Assembly: GCA_002309635.1 (NCBI GenBank)
Contig: DBXO01000039.1
Span: 35,353 to 99,352 of the forward strand
Direction: 5' to 3'
DNA length: 64,000 nucleotides
Source of the DNA: Ruminococcus flavefaciens
GTDB lineage: Bacteria > Bacillota > Clostridia > Oscillospirales > Ruminococcaceae
A program made the position numbers and the translations under genes. Below, piece after piece: positions 40,966 through 50,018 of this stretch. The notes under the pieces were generated by a model. The model was not told where the DNA came from and made no database searches. It was given only the letters and a program-made list of their open reading frames with translations. Every line of letters starts with the position of its first letter. Position 1 is the stretch's first letter.

Positions 40966-42351
40966 GTGGGAAAATATTTTGGAACCGACGGATTCAGAGG
41001 AACAGCAAATGAAAATCTTACAGCCGACCATGCCTACAGGGTTGGACGCTTTCTCGGCTGGTACTACGGCGAGCTCAAGAGGAGAAACGGCGACGATACG
41101 CCTGCACGTATCGTAATAGGTAAGGACACCCGCCGTTCAAGCTACATGTTTGAATATTCACTGGTAGGCGGACTTACAGCTTCGGGAGCTGACGCATACC
41201 TGCTCCACGTAACAACTACCCCCTCTGTTGCATATATATCAAGAGTTGACAGCTTTGACTGCGGTATAATGATATCCGCAAGCCACAACCCCTACTATGA
41301 CAACGGTATCAAGCTCATAAACGGACAGGGCGAGAAAATGGAGGACGACGTGATCGACCTCGTTGAGGCTTACCTTGATGGCAAGCTTGAGGCATTCGGC
41401 CAGAAATGGGAAGAGGTACCCTTTGCACACGGCGAAAAGATAGGCAGAAGCGTTGACTATGTAGCAGGCAGGAACCGCTACCTCGGCTATCTCATCTCTC
41501 TCGGAATGTACTCGTTCAGAGGAATGAAGATAGGTCTCGACTGCGCAAACGGCGCTGCATGGAACATTGCAAAGTCGGTATTCGAGGCTCTCGGCGCTGA
41601 GACCTACGTTATAAATGCAGAGCCCACAGGCGTTAACATCAACAACAACGCAGGCTCAACACACATCGAGGGACTCCAGAAGTTCGTAGTTGAAAAGGGA
41701 CTCGATGCCGGCTTCGCATACGACGGCGATGCTGACAGATGTCTCTGCGTAGACGAAAAGGGCAACGTCATCACAGGCGACCACATCCTCTACATATACG
41801 GCAGATACATGAAGGAGCGCGGAAAGCTCATAAACAACACGGTCGTTACCACAGTAATGTCCAACTTCGGACTGTACAGAGCCTTTGACGAGATTGGCGT
41901 AGAGTACGCAAAGACAGCCGTAGGCGACAAGTACGTATACGAATACATGAAGGAGCACGGCTGCTGCATCGGCGGCGAACAGTCGGGACACATCATCTTC
42001 TCCAAGTACGCTTCAACAGGCGACGGTATCCTCACCAGCCTTAAGATAATGCAGGTAATAATGTCCCGCCAGAAGAAGCTCAGCGAACTTGCTGCACCGT
42101 TTACTGTATATCCTCAGGTCCTCGAGAACGTAAAGGTTAAGGACAAGGCAGCCGCACAGGCAGACCCCGATGTACGCGCAGAGGTTGACAAGGTGGCCGC
42201 AGAGCTTGGCGATTCGGGAAGGATACTGGTCCGCGAGAGCGGCACGGAGCCTCTTGTAAGAGTAATGGTAGAGGCGGAAAAGGAAGCCGTATGCCGCAGC
42301 TGCGTAGACAGAGTAGTAAACGTTATCAGATTAAAGGGCCACATATTATGA
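40966..42351 (+). CDS. glmM: Phosphoglucosamine mutase GlmM
   Basis: GlmM converts glucosamine-6-phosphate to glucosamine-1-phosphate on the way to UDP-GlcNAc. It has 461 residues, close to the family norm. It opens GKYFGTDGFRGTANE; the phosphoserine loop is ISASHNPYYDNGIKL (about 103-117), the metal loop DGDADRCL (about 252) and the sugar-phosphate loop RESGTEPLVRVMVE near the C-terminus. It uses a GTG start with AAGGAG about 10 bases upstream. It is monocistronic and supplies the peptidoglycan and polysaccharide pathways represented nearby. Confidence 0.95.
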   Translation: MGKYFGTDGFRGTANENLTADHAYRVGRFLGWYYGELKRRNGDDTPARIVIGKDTRRSSYMFEYSLVGGLTASGADAYLLHVTTTPSVAYISRVDSFDCGIMISASHNPYYDNGIKLINGQGEKMEDDVIDLVEAYLDGKLEAFGQKWEEVPFAHGEKIGRSVDYVAGRNRYLGYLISLGMYSFRGMKIGLDCANGAAWNIAKSVFEALGAETYVINAEPTGVNINNNAGSTHIEGLQKFVVEKGLDAGFAYDGDADRCLCVDEKGNVITGDHILYIYGRYMKERGKLINNTVVTTVMSNFGLYRAFDEIGVEYAKTAVGDKYVYEYMKEHGCCIGGEQSGHIIFSKYASTGDGILTSLKIMQVIMSRQKKLSELAAPFTVYPQVLENVKVKDKAAAQADPDVRAEVDKVAAELGDSGRILVRESGTEPLVRVMVEAEKEAVCRSCVDRVVNVIRLKGHIL

Positions 42352-42361
42352 TCGGACGGAA

Positions 42362-42388
42362 GGGCGTGATTTTATCACGCCCTTTTTT
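42362..42388 (+). terminator. Terminator after glmM
   Basis: A 9-bp stem GGGCGTGAT/ATCACGCCC with loop TTT, then six T. Confidence 0.95.
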
Positions 42389-42538
42389 AAATAACTAAAG
42401 AATGATCATGGCGTCCGCTCCGCGATACCGCTGTTATTCCTTCTTTTTCAGCCGGCGCGTCTCCTTGTATTATTTTGTCAAACGAATGTTGGAGCATAGA
42501 CGTTTTTTCAGCTAATTACTGGAATTTTGTTCTTTCTA

Positions 42539-42567
42539 TTGACTATAGCTCTTTTTAGTGGTATAAT
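42539..42567 (+). promoter_or_regulatory. Promoter of the Wzz-like gene
   Basis: TTGACT (42539-42544), 17 bases, TATAAT (42562-42567). Its place shows that translation must begin downstream, at 42626. Confidence 0.9.
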
Positions 42568-42625
42568 TGGATTTACGGCGTGTTATGCCGTAAGACAAAT
42601 GTTTTTGGTAAATATGGAGGTTGAA

Positions 42626-44206
42626 ATGGCTAAGAATAATGAGCGTAATCTCAATATTACGATCAAGAATCAGGAAGATAATGACGAAGTTATAATCTCT
42701 GTTTCTTCTATTTTAAAACAAATGAAAAGATTCCTCGTGCTGTGGATAGTGGTAGCTATAATAGCAGGCCTTGCCGTATTCTCACTGTCGGCACTCAGGA
42801 TATTCTCAACTTCAAAACCCGCAGAGGCTATCGTAAGCTTCACCTATGACGGCATAGAGCAGGGACTTGACCCCAAAAAGAGCGGTGAATTCAATATCGA
42901 GAGCATGAAGGCTCCCAAGGTCATCGAAATGGCGCTCACCGAAATGGGCATAGATCTGGATAAGCTGGAGGACATAAGACCGAACATCAGATTCGGCTAC
43001 AAGCTCCCGCAGGAGGCTTATGACAATCTCAAGGCATACAACAGCGTAATGGAAAAGGCTACCAACGGAAGCCTTACAGCTGCACAGGCAATGCTCGACA
43101 CAAAGTATTACCCCACACAGTTCAGCATAATCTTCGATTACAGCAAGGCAGGCCTTGACAAGACAACAGGCACCGAGCTCCTCAACAAGATCGTTGACTG
43201 CTACGGCACCTACTTCTATCAGCTCTACGGCTTCAACAAGCCTCTCGGAACTGCCGTAATGGCACTCGACACCGATGACTACGATTACGCACAGCAGGTA
43301 GATATGTACAGGCTTTCGCTCAGACAGGTAAGGAGCTACGTCGATTCCCTCGTAAAGGAAGACAACTCGGCATTCCGTTCAAGCATTACAGGCTACTCCT
43401 TCAGCGACCTTTCCGAGTATGCAAAGAACGTTTCATCTGTCGATCTCGACAAGATATCGTCTTACATATCCGTAAACAACGTTACAAAGAACAAGGACGC
43501 CACCCTTGCATACTACGATTACAGGATAGAGAACCTCACCCGCGACAAGGACGAGTATGCAGAGCGCCTTGCTGCTCTGAACGCTTCCATCGCAGCTTAT
43601 CAGAAGGATACCATTACCATTTACGGTGAAAATACAAAGAACGAGTCCACCGTTCATTCCGATCAGTACGATTCACTTTTCAGATCAAAGACCACTATCG
43701 AGGCAAGCCTCGCACAGACCGCACAGGACATCAAGTTCTATGAGTCAAGAAGAGAAGCTCTCAAGTCCAACAAGACAAGCTCTACAGCAAATGTAAAGAG
43801 CGTTGAGGCCGACCTCACCGAGCTCAGGAAAAAGGTGGACAAGCTCATCGAGCTCACAGAGCTTACTGCAAACGACTATTATGAGAACGTACAGTTCGCA
43901 AACGCTTATACGGTGCTTGCATATGCAACAAAGTCCATTCCCGCAGGTATCAGTCAGGCTCTCAGCGAATCCATCAAGAAGATAATCATTTATGAGATAC
44001 TCATATTCGCCATCTATCTTGCAGTTGCAGTTATCGCTTCACTCAAGCGTTCAAACAGAAAGGCTGTTCCCGCAGATGCTGCTGATGATGACGACGACGA
44101 TGAGGACGAGGAGGAGAACGACCTCGAGGACGTTATAGACGCCATCGAGGAGGCTGCCGAAAAGACAGCTCCCAAACAGATCTCAAAGAAGAACAAGAAA
44201 AAATAA
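42626..44206 (+). CDS. Wzz-like polysaccharide chain-length/copolymerase membrane protein
   Basis: The 526-residue protein starts at the ATG at 42626 (TGGAGG 6 bases upstream); a longer reading would overlap the promoter. Two membrane segments frame it: FLVLWIVVAIIAGLAVFSL (about 35-55) and IIIYEILIFAIYLAVAVIASL (about 452-472). Between lies a large extracytoplasmic domain with helical coiled stretches (about 300-440). This topology is that of Wzz-type chain-length regulators. The cytosolic C-terminus (DDDDDDEDEEEND) is very acidic and ends in KKNKKK; no Tyr-kinase domain is fused. The CpsB-type phosphatase and CapD-type epimerase 3-5 kb on support an exopolysaccharide role. Confidence 0.82.
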   Translation: MAKNNERNLNITIKNQEDNDEVIISVSSILKQMKRFLVLWIVVAIIAGLAVFSLSALRIFSTSKPAEAIVSFTYDGIEQGLDPKKSGEFNIESMKAPKVIEMALTEMGIDLDKLEDIRPNIRFGYKLPQEAYDNLKAYNSVMEKATNGSLTAAQAMLDTKYYPTQFSIIFDYSKAGLDKTTGTELLNKIVDCYGTYFYQLYGFNKPLGTAVMALDTDDYDYAQQVDMYRLSLRQVRSYVDSLVKEDNSAFRSSITGYSFSDLSEYAKNVSSVDLDKISSYISVNNVTKNKDATLAYYDYRIENLTRDKDEYAERLAALNASIAAYQKDTITIYGENTKNESTVHSDQYDSLFRSKTTIEASLAQTAQDIKFYESRREALKSNKTSSTANVKSVEADLTELRKKVDKLIELTELTANDYYENVQFANAYTVLAYATKSIPAGISQALSESIKKIIIYEILIFAIYLAVAVIASLKRSNRKAVPADAADDDDDDEDEEENDLEDVIDAIEEAAEKTAPKQISKKNKKK

Positions 44207-44217
44207 ATGAAACCGGT

Positions 44218-44242
44218 CCCCTGCTTTTGCAGGGGATCTTTT
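44218..44242 (+). terminator. Terminator after the Wzz-like gene
   Basis: A 7-bp stem CCCCTGC/GCAGGGG with loop TTTT, then ATCTTTTTG. Confidence 0.9.
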
Positions 44243-44522
44243 TGTCCGGAGACGAATGTGAACAGTCCTTGCAGGATGTAATTCAATGTCTTTTTTCATG
44301 CATTTGAAATAACAAAATGAGAAACCAAATAATTAATAAACCGTTTCTTTTTCAATAATTTTTACGCTATTAGTAATACCATATGCGTTAGCACAAAAAT
44401 ATTATATCTAAATAACACAAACGAAACATAAATCCCAGTAGTATGCGGATTTCATTGGCATTTGTACTAATTATCCTACCAATATTTCTATGCTAAATTT
44501 GTTGCATTTTGCACAAAGTATC

Positions 44523-44551
44523 TTGACTTTTTTCTACATATATGCTAAACT
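44523..44551 (+). promoter_or_regulatory. Promoter of the GH5 gene
   Basis: TTGACT (44523-44528), 17 bases, TAAACT (44546-44551), 84 bases before the ATG. Confidence 0.8.
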
Positions 44552-44635
44552 ATAAGTGTCAAATGCTTTAGGGTTACTGCACTGGACCTTAAAGGCAACA
44601 AACCAAACTAACAATATTTTAGGGAGGAAAATATC

Positions 44636-46897
44636 ATGTTCAATTCATCTAAGAATGTGAAGCGCTTTGTAAGCATTTCCGCTGCTGCGGTATGTCTGCT
44701 TTCATCGCTCCGCATTGCTCCCCTCGACAACTATGCAGTTGCCGCGGACAAAACAATGACAGCTTTTGAGATCACAGAAAACATGAAAGTCGGCTGGAAC
44801 CTTGGTAACACTATGGACGCAAAGGCAAGTGATATCAACGGTGATCTTGCAACAGCCGGTGTGGAAACAGAAACAGCCTGGGGCTGCCCCAAGGCAAACC
44901 AGACTCTGTTCGACGCTCTTAAGGCTAAGGGCTTCAACACAGTCCGTATCCCGACAACATGGTTCCAGCACCTCGACGCTGACAACAACATCGATCCCGC
45001 CTGGATGGCACGTGTAAAGGAAGTTGTAGATTACGGTATCAAGAACGATATGTACATAATCCTCAACGTTCACCACGAGAACTGGATAAACAGAAAGGAT
45101 CTCCTTACTGCTTACAATGACATCCAGCCCAGGCTCATGAAGATCTGGACACAGATCGCAGAAACATTCAAGGATTACGACCAGCACCTCATATTCGAGT
45201 GTATGAACGAGCCCCGTGCAGTTGGTACAACATATGAGTGGTGGGCTGCAAGCGCAGTTGACGAGTGCGATGTTATCAACAAGCTCGAAGCTGACTTCGT
45301 AAAGCTCATCAGAGGCATGGACGGTCCTTACGCTAAGACACGTCTCCTTATGCTCCCCGGTTACTGTGCAAGTGCCGAGCAGACATTCCTCAAGGCTATC
45401 GACGTTCCCAGCGATCCTTACGTAGCAATCTCAATCCACGCTTATACACCTTATGACTTCACCATGAATACACAGGTCAAGGATCACTCAGTATTCACAG
45501 GTGCATACGCTCAGAACCTCGCTGATACCCTTCAGGGCATGCGCGACCTCTTCCTCGACAAGGATATCCCTGTTGTAATCGGTGAAATGGGCACATCAAA
45601 CTTCGGAAACACAGAGGCAAGAGTTGAGTGGACAAACCTCTACTTCTCAACAGCTAAGAAGTACGGTATCCCCTGCTGTCTCTGGGACAACAACATCGAA
45701 ACAAATCCCAAGGACCCCGGCGAGTGCCACGGCTACATCAACCGTGAGACTGGCGAGTGGTATCAGACAAGCCTCCCCGTTATCAACAAGATGATGGAGG
45801 TAATGAACGATACTTCTATCAAGTGGGGCAGCGAAAGAAAAATACCTTCATACACTCATCAGGACCTCTCAGAGGGTACTGTATTCAGAGACAAGGCTAT
45901 CGAGATCGACGCTTCCAAGTCAAAGACCTACGAGAACACAACTCCCGGTCAGGAAATAGCCTGGTCTGCACTTGAGGGCAAGGAAGTTGCTATCAAGTTC
46001 ACAGGCGCAACTCCTATCCTCGCATTCTCAGACGCTGAGTACGGCAACTGGACAGAGTTCAAGCCTTACGTAGTTGACGAGGCTAACGGCATCGCTTACT
46101 ACCTCGTAAGCAAGCAGCTCCCCGCTGCATGGAACGACCTTTCAACAGTCAACCACATGCAGGCAAGAACAGACTCAGTTACAAACATCGAGAAGATGGT
46201 CATTCTCAACGCACCTGAGGTAGACATCGAAGTTCCTGTTGACAAGACAAAGAAGTACAAGATCGAATTCGCCAACGCTCAGGCAGGCGACGACCTTATC
46301 CTTACATTCAAGGGCGAAAAGAACACTGTAACCAACGGCTGTGTAGGCTTTAACGGCGACGGTTGGGAGCAGGTAGAGTGGGAAGGCAAGACAGATGCCA
46401 ACGGCGACCTTACAGTAAAGATCGCTATGAGCAAGTTCCCTGCAGGTATCGCTTCTGCTGAGTGCCAGATCTGGTATCAGCCCGAGCTCGTAGACATGGT
46501 TCAGTACAACTTCGGCGCTGCTGCTGTTGAGACAACAACTACAACCACAACAGCAACAACTACAACTACAACTACAACAACAACGACCACTACTACATCT
46601 GCTGCAACATCAACAACAACCACTACTACAGTAACAACCGAGCCCGTTACATCATCTCAGACATTTACAGGTCTTGCAGGCGATGCTAACCAGGACGGTC
46701 AGGTAGACCTCAGCGACGCTGTAAAGATCATGCAGTCTCTCGCTAACCCCAACAAGTACACACTTGAGGGCAACGGCAAGCTTGCTGCTGACGTTTACGG
46801 AAACGACGGCGTTACTGTTAAGGACGCTCAGGTTATTCAGCTTTACCTCCTTAACCTCGTAAAGACACTTCCTGTTACAGACACAGTGATCGACTGA
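44636..46897 (+). CDS. GH5 (subfamily 4-like) endoglucanase with two beta modules and a dockerin
   Basis: The 753-residue secreted enzyme cleaves beta-1,4-glucans with retention. A signal peptide (about 1-37, ending VAA) leads into a GH5 domain (about 40-375) with GWNLGNTMDA, HHENW, the acid/base Glu in FECMNEPRA (about 191) and the nucleophile Glu in VIGEMGTSNFGN (about 317). Two modules follow: residues about 400-525 and 530-625 (VPVDKTKKYKIEFANAQAGD, then QIWYQPELV). The second recalls the small CBM80-like modules behind R. flavefaciens GH5 enzymes, but this is not verified. A Thr-only linker (about 635-670) precedes a dockerin from about 679 (GDANQDGQVDLSDAVKIMQS). GGAGG precedes the ATG. 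Confidence 0.94.
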   Translation: MFNSSKNVKRFVSISAAAVCLLSSLRIAPLDNYAVAADKTMTAFEITENMKVGWNLGNTMDAKASDINGDLATAGVETETAWGCPKANQTLFDALKAKGFNTVRIPTTWFQHLDADNNIDPAWMARVKEVVDYGIKNDMYIILNVHHENWINRKDLLTAYNDIQPRLMKIWTQIAETFKDYDQHLIFECMNEPRAVGTTYEWWAASAVDECDVINKLEADFVKLIRGMDGPYAKTRLLMLPGYCASAEQTFLKAIDVPSDPYVAISIHAYTPYDFTMNTQVKDHSVFTGAYAQNLADTLQGMRDLFLDKDIPVVIGEMGTSNFGNTEARVEWTNLYFSTAKKYGIPCCLWDNNIETNPKDPGECHGYINRETGEWYQTSLPVINKMMEVMNDTSIKWGSERKIPSYTHQDLSEGTVFRDKAIEIDASKSKTYENTTPGQEIAWSALEGKEVAIKFTGATPILAFSDAEYGNWTEFKPYVVDEANGIAYYLVSKQLPAAWNDLSTVNHMQARTDSVTNIEKMVILNAPEVDIEVPVDKTKKYKIEFANAQAGDDLILTFKGEKNTVTNGCVGFNGDGWEQVEWEGKTDANGDLTVKIAMSKFPAGIASAECQIWYQPELVDMVQYNFGAAAVETTTTTTTATTTTTTTTTTTTTTSAATSTTTTTTVTTEPVTSSQTFTGLAGDANQDGQVDLSDAVKIMQSLANPNKYTLEGNGKLAADVYGNDGVTVKDAQVIQLYLLNLVKTLPVTDTVID

Positions 46898-46931
46898 TAG
46901 TTATATCATATTTGATCCATATACCTCTGAA

Positions 46932-46961
46932 ATGCAGCTGCTGACGCAGCTGCATTTTTTA
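46932..46961 (+). terminator. Terminator after the GH5 gene
   Basis: A perfect 10-bp stem ATGCAGCTGC/GCAGCTGCAT with loop TGAC and a T-run. Confidence 0.95.
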
Positions 46962-47267
46962 TTTTATATGTTCTGATCTGCTGAATGAACGCAGTGCGGG
47001 CAATTACTGGAAGGCCCGGCCTCTTATCCGTATTAAGATCTGTTTTGTATTTTTATTCGTGTTTAATTTATAAGAATTATAAAATAATATTAACTAATAT
47101 TTCCTATTGACAAACCTATACTAATTATTATATAATTATAGCGGTATCGCACGTTAGATACACAAAAACATATAAACCGATTTTTTATGCAATATTATGA
47201 AAGCAAAGATATATATAATGCTTTAACAATAAATATGCAGATCAGAATAAAAGGAAGACAATAAAAT
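46962..47267. other. Intergenic region before the CpsB-type gene
   Basis: This 306-base region becomes strongly AT-rich after about 47040. It holds the promoter at 47107-47136 and no reading frame of note. Confidence 0.5.
47107..47136 (+). promoter_or_regulatory. Promoter of the CpsB-type gene
   Basis: Perfect TTGACA (47107-47112) and TATAAT (47131-47136) with an 18-base spacer, leaving a leader of about 125 bases. Confidence 0.8.
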
Positions 47268-47966
47268 ATGCTTACTGATTACCATTGCCATATTCTGCCC
47301 GATATGGACGACGGAGCTCAGGACGCGGAAACAGCTCTCGAAATGATCGAAATGATGCGGGAGCAGGGTGTGGAGCGTATCATCGCTACCCCCCATTTCT
47401 ACGCCCATGAGGAGCGTTCACTGACAGAATATCTGCTGCGGCGGGAGGACGCTTTCGAGAGCATTGCCGACTTTGCCGCAGTTCCCGATATCATTCTCGG
47501 CGCAGAGGTCGCCGTGGAGCACGGGATATCAAAAATACACGGTATAGAACAGCTCGCTGTCGAGGATTCGGACATGATACTGCTTGAACTGCCCTACCGT
47601 GACCTTGAGGACTGGATGCTCGAGGAGATAAATGCTGTATCCTCTGAATACGGACTGAAGATAATACTCGCTCACGTTCACCGCTACATGCAGTACTACT
47701 CGCCTGAAAACCTCGGAAAGCTGCTCGGTATCGACGCCGTTTTCCAGTTCAACAACGACTCTTTCCTTGTACCGGAAGAGAAAGAGCTCCTTGAACGTGT
47801 ACTGAAAGCAGGCAGACAGGTCGTATTCGGCAGCGATTCCCACAACACCGACGGAAGGGCGCCGAACTGGGATATAATTACAGAAAATTGCAGACCCGAG
47901 ATAATCAGGGCTTCGGACGAGCTTCTCCAGGTAAAAAGCCTTATCGGTTCTGTAAAAAATATATGA
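47268..47966 (+). CDS. PHP-type tyrosine-protein phosphatase (CpsB/YwqE family)
   Basis: The 232-residue enzyme belongs to the manganese-dependent PHP phosphatases that dephosphorylate bacterial tyrosine kinases in capsule control. It opens with MLTDYHCHILPDMDDGAQD, the family's metal-binding HCH and the characteristic ILPxxDDG. Other metal ligands appear in IIATPHFYAHEERS (His near 42), ILGAEVAVEHG, IILAHVHRY and VFGSDSHNTDGR. No partner kinase gene (CpsD/YwqD) is in the window, though a Wzz-like adaptor lies 3 kb upstream. AAAGGAAG precedes the ATG. The CapD-type gene follows by 56 bases. Confidence 0.92.
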   Translation: MLTDYHCHILPDMDDGAQDAETALEMIEMMREQGVERIIATPHFYAHEERSLTEYLLRREDAFESIADFAAVPDIILGAEVAVEHGISKIHGIEQLAVEDSDMILLELPYRDLEDWMLEEINAVSSEYGLKIILAHVHRYMQYYSPENLGKLLGIDAVFQFNNDSFLVPEEKELLERVLKAGRQVVFGSDSHNTDGRAPNWDIITENCRPEIIRASDELLQVKSLIGSVKNI

Positions 47967-48022
47967 TAGAAGGAGATCATCGGCTTTATATTACAAAAGG
48001 CTGAATACTGGGGGTTATTGTT

Positions 48023-49957
48023 TTGAAAAAAATGCTGGAAAAATTCAGCTTCAGGAGAACTGTGCTTGTTCTTGCTGATGCTTTTATAGTCGTATCCTCG
48101 TCACTTATCACCAACTTTATTCTTTCGTTTTCGGGACGGGAGATAAGCAGCTCGGGGCTGCTCATAAGCTTTATGGTAGGGATCCTTTCCTGCTGCGGCG
48201 GTCTGTTCATATTCAGCGCCTACAGCAAGCTGTGGCGGTTCTTCAACAGACGCGACTATCTCTCATGCCTTTACGGTGTCATCGTCGGCTTTATTGCCTC
48301 GGGTATATTCGTATACATGGCAAAGAAGGAAATCCCCCTGACATTCATGTGCATACACTGCCTGCTGACCATTGCGGGAGTATGCATGTTCAGACTGCTT
48401 TTCAGGGAAGCATTCGTTACGATCAAGTCTGCCGCTACTGACGAGAGCAGAAAGCGCACCATGATAGTGGGCGGCGGTCAGACCTGCAAAATGATACTCA
48501 CCGAGATACACAACGCAAGAAGAACTGTTTCCGACACACCAAACCCGTCGGCACAGTACGAGCCGGTATGTATCATCGACGACGACAGGAGCAAGATTGG
48601 CTCCGAGATACAGGGCGTTACCGTTGTGGGTACCACAAACGAGATAATAAAATTCGTGGACCAGCAGCATATCGAACAGATAATATTCGCTATCCCCTCC
48701 TGTCTTGAGGACGAGAGAAAAAGGATACTCGACATATGCTCAGGCACAAATCTTCCCGTCAAGGTAGTTCCCTTTATCGGCAATCTCATATTCAACGACA
48801 AGAACAATCCTCTCCTCTCACAGATGCATGACATCAAGGTTGAGGATCTCCTCGGACGGGCTCCCATAAAGTTCGACAACGAGGATATACGCAGCTTCAT
48901 CAGCGGCAAGACCTGTATGGTCACAGGCGGCGGCGGTTCCATAGGCTCTGAGCTTGTGCGCCAGATCGCCAAGTACGATCCCAAGCATATCATCATCATA
49001 GATATCTACGAGAACAACGCATATGATATCCAGCAGGAGCTAATAATGGAGTACGGCGACAGCCTGAAACTCACCGTCCTTATCGCTTCTGTCAGGGACT
49101 ATGACCGTATGAACGCTATTATGGGCAAGTACAAGCCCGATATAATCTTCCACGCAGCTGCTCACAAGCACGTTCCCCTCATGGAGAACTCCCCTATGGA
49201 GGCTATCAAGAACAACGTCATAGGTACGTTCAATGTAGCTTCGCTTGCACAGTTCCACGAGGTAAAGAAGTTCGTGATGATATCCACCGACAAGGCAGTA
49301 AACCCCACCAATGTCATGGGCGCTTCAAAGCGCTGCTGCGAGATGATAATACAGTACTACTCACAGCAGCATGACGGCTGCACCGAGTTCGTCACCACAC
49401 GCTTCGGAAATGTTCTCGGCTCAAACGGCTCCGTAATACCTCTCTTCCGCAGACAGATAGAGAGCGGCAAGCCTGTTACCGTTACCCACCCCGACGTCAT
49501 CAGATACTTTATGACCATACCCGAGGCTGTAAGCCTTGTTATGGAGGCTGCTGCCATAGCACACGGCGGCGAGATATTCGTCCTTGACATGGGTCAGCCC
49601 GTACATATCGTAAAACTTGCGGAAAACCTTATCCGCATGTACGGAAAGATACCCTACGAGGACGTTGAGATCAAGTTCACGGGTCTCCGCCCCGGCGAGA
49701 AGCTCAGAGAAGAGCTGCTCATGGACGAGGAGGGCCTCAAGCAGACCTCGAACAAGCTCATATTCATAGGAAATCAGATACAGCTCAACTGCGACTCCTT
49801 TATCAGGAAGCTCCGCAGACTGCGCAATGCCGCCAACCATAACCTCAACGAGGAGGCGGTAAAGGCTCTGCACGATATAGTTCCCACATTCACAACTCCC
49901 GAGGAGTTCAACAGAGCGGAGCTTATCAAGGAGCACAAGAACCGCAGGGCGCTGTAA
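48023..49957 (+). CDS. Polysaccharide biosynthesis nucleoside-diphosphate-sugar epimerase/dehydratase (CapD/FlaA1-like)
   Basis: The 644-residue protein makes a modified UDP-sugar for surface glycan. The TTG at 48023 is chosen as start because GGGGG lies 8 bases before it; the ATG nine bases later is too far away. Four membrane segments (about 12-125) are followed by a Rossmann-like CoA-binding-type domain (RKRTMIVGGGQTCKM, about 150). The catalytic extended SDR domain begins near residue 293 (KTCMVTGGGGSIGSEL) with FHAAAHKHVPLME and a displaced catalytic segment STDKAVNPTNVMGASKR. This arrangement is typical of UDP-GlcNAc 4,6-dehydratases. It follows the CpsB-type gene in one operon. Confidence 0.94.
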   Translation: MKKMLEKFSFRRTVLVLADAFIVVSSSLITNFILSFSGREISSSGLLISFMVGILSCCGGLFIFSAYSKLWRFFNRRDYLSCLYGVIVGFIASGIFVYMAKKEIPLTFMCIHCLLTIAGVCMFRLLFREAFVTIKSAATDESRKRTMIVGGGQTCKMILTEIHNARRTVSDTPNPSAQYEPVCIIDDDRSKIGSEIQGVTVVGTTNEIIKFVDQQHIEQIIFAIPSCLEDERKRILDICSGTNLPVKVVPFIGNLIFNDKNNPLLSQMHDIKVEDLLGRAPIKFDNEDIRSFISGKTCMVTGGGGSIGSELVRQIAKYDPKHIIIIDIYENNAYDIQQELIMEYGDSLKLTVLIASVRDYDRMNAIMGKYKPDIIFHAAAHKHVPLMENSPMEAIKNNVIGTFNVASLAQFHEVKKFVMISTDKAVNPTNVMGASKRCCEMIIQYYSQQHDGCTEFVTTRFGNVLGSNGSVIPLFRRQIESGKPVTVTHPDVIRYFMTIPEAVSLVMEAAAIAHGGEIFVLDMGQPVHIVKLAENLIRMYGKIPYEDVEIKFTGLRPGEKLREELLMDEEGLKQTSNKLIFIGNQIQLNCDSFIRKLRRLRNAANHNLNEEAVKALHDIVPTFTTPEEFNRAELIKEHKNRRAL

Positions 49958-49970
49958 AAATAGCTGAATC

Positions 49971-49995
49971 AAAGGGACTGTCTTTCAGTCCCTTT
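49971..49995 (+). terminator. Terminator-like hairpin after the CapD-type gene
   Basis: AAAGGGACTG/CAGTCCCTTT (10 bp, loop TCTTT) is followed by ATTATT rather than a full T-run. Confidence 0.6.
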
Positions 49996-50018
49996 ATTAT
50001 TGCCGGAGGGAGAAGCAT

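Larger units (their letters stand above)
44207..44635. other. Intergenic region before the GH5 gene
   Basis: Between the terminator and the GH5 promoter about 280 bases are AT-rich (roughly 70 percent by eye) with no reading frame. The short inverted repeat AGAAAC-N14-GTTTCT lies near 44321-44346. Nothing else is recognised. Confidence 0.4.

Noticed and set aside
42527..42625. N-terminal extension of the Wzz-like protein
   Set aside because: The promoter at 42539-42567 lies inside it, and TGGAGG precedes the ATG at 42626.
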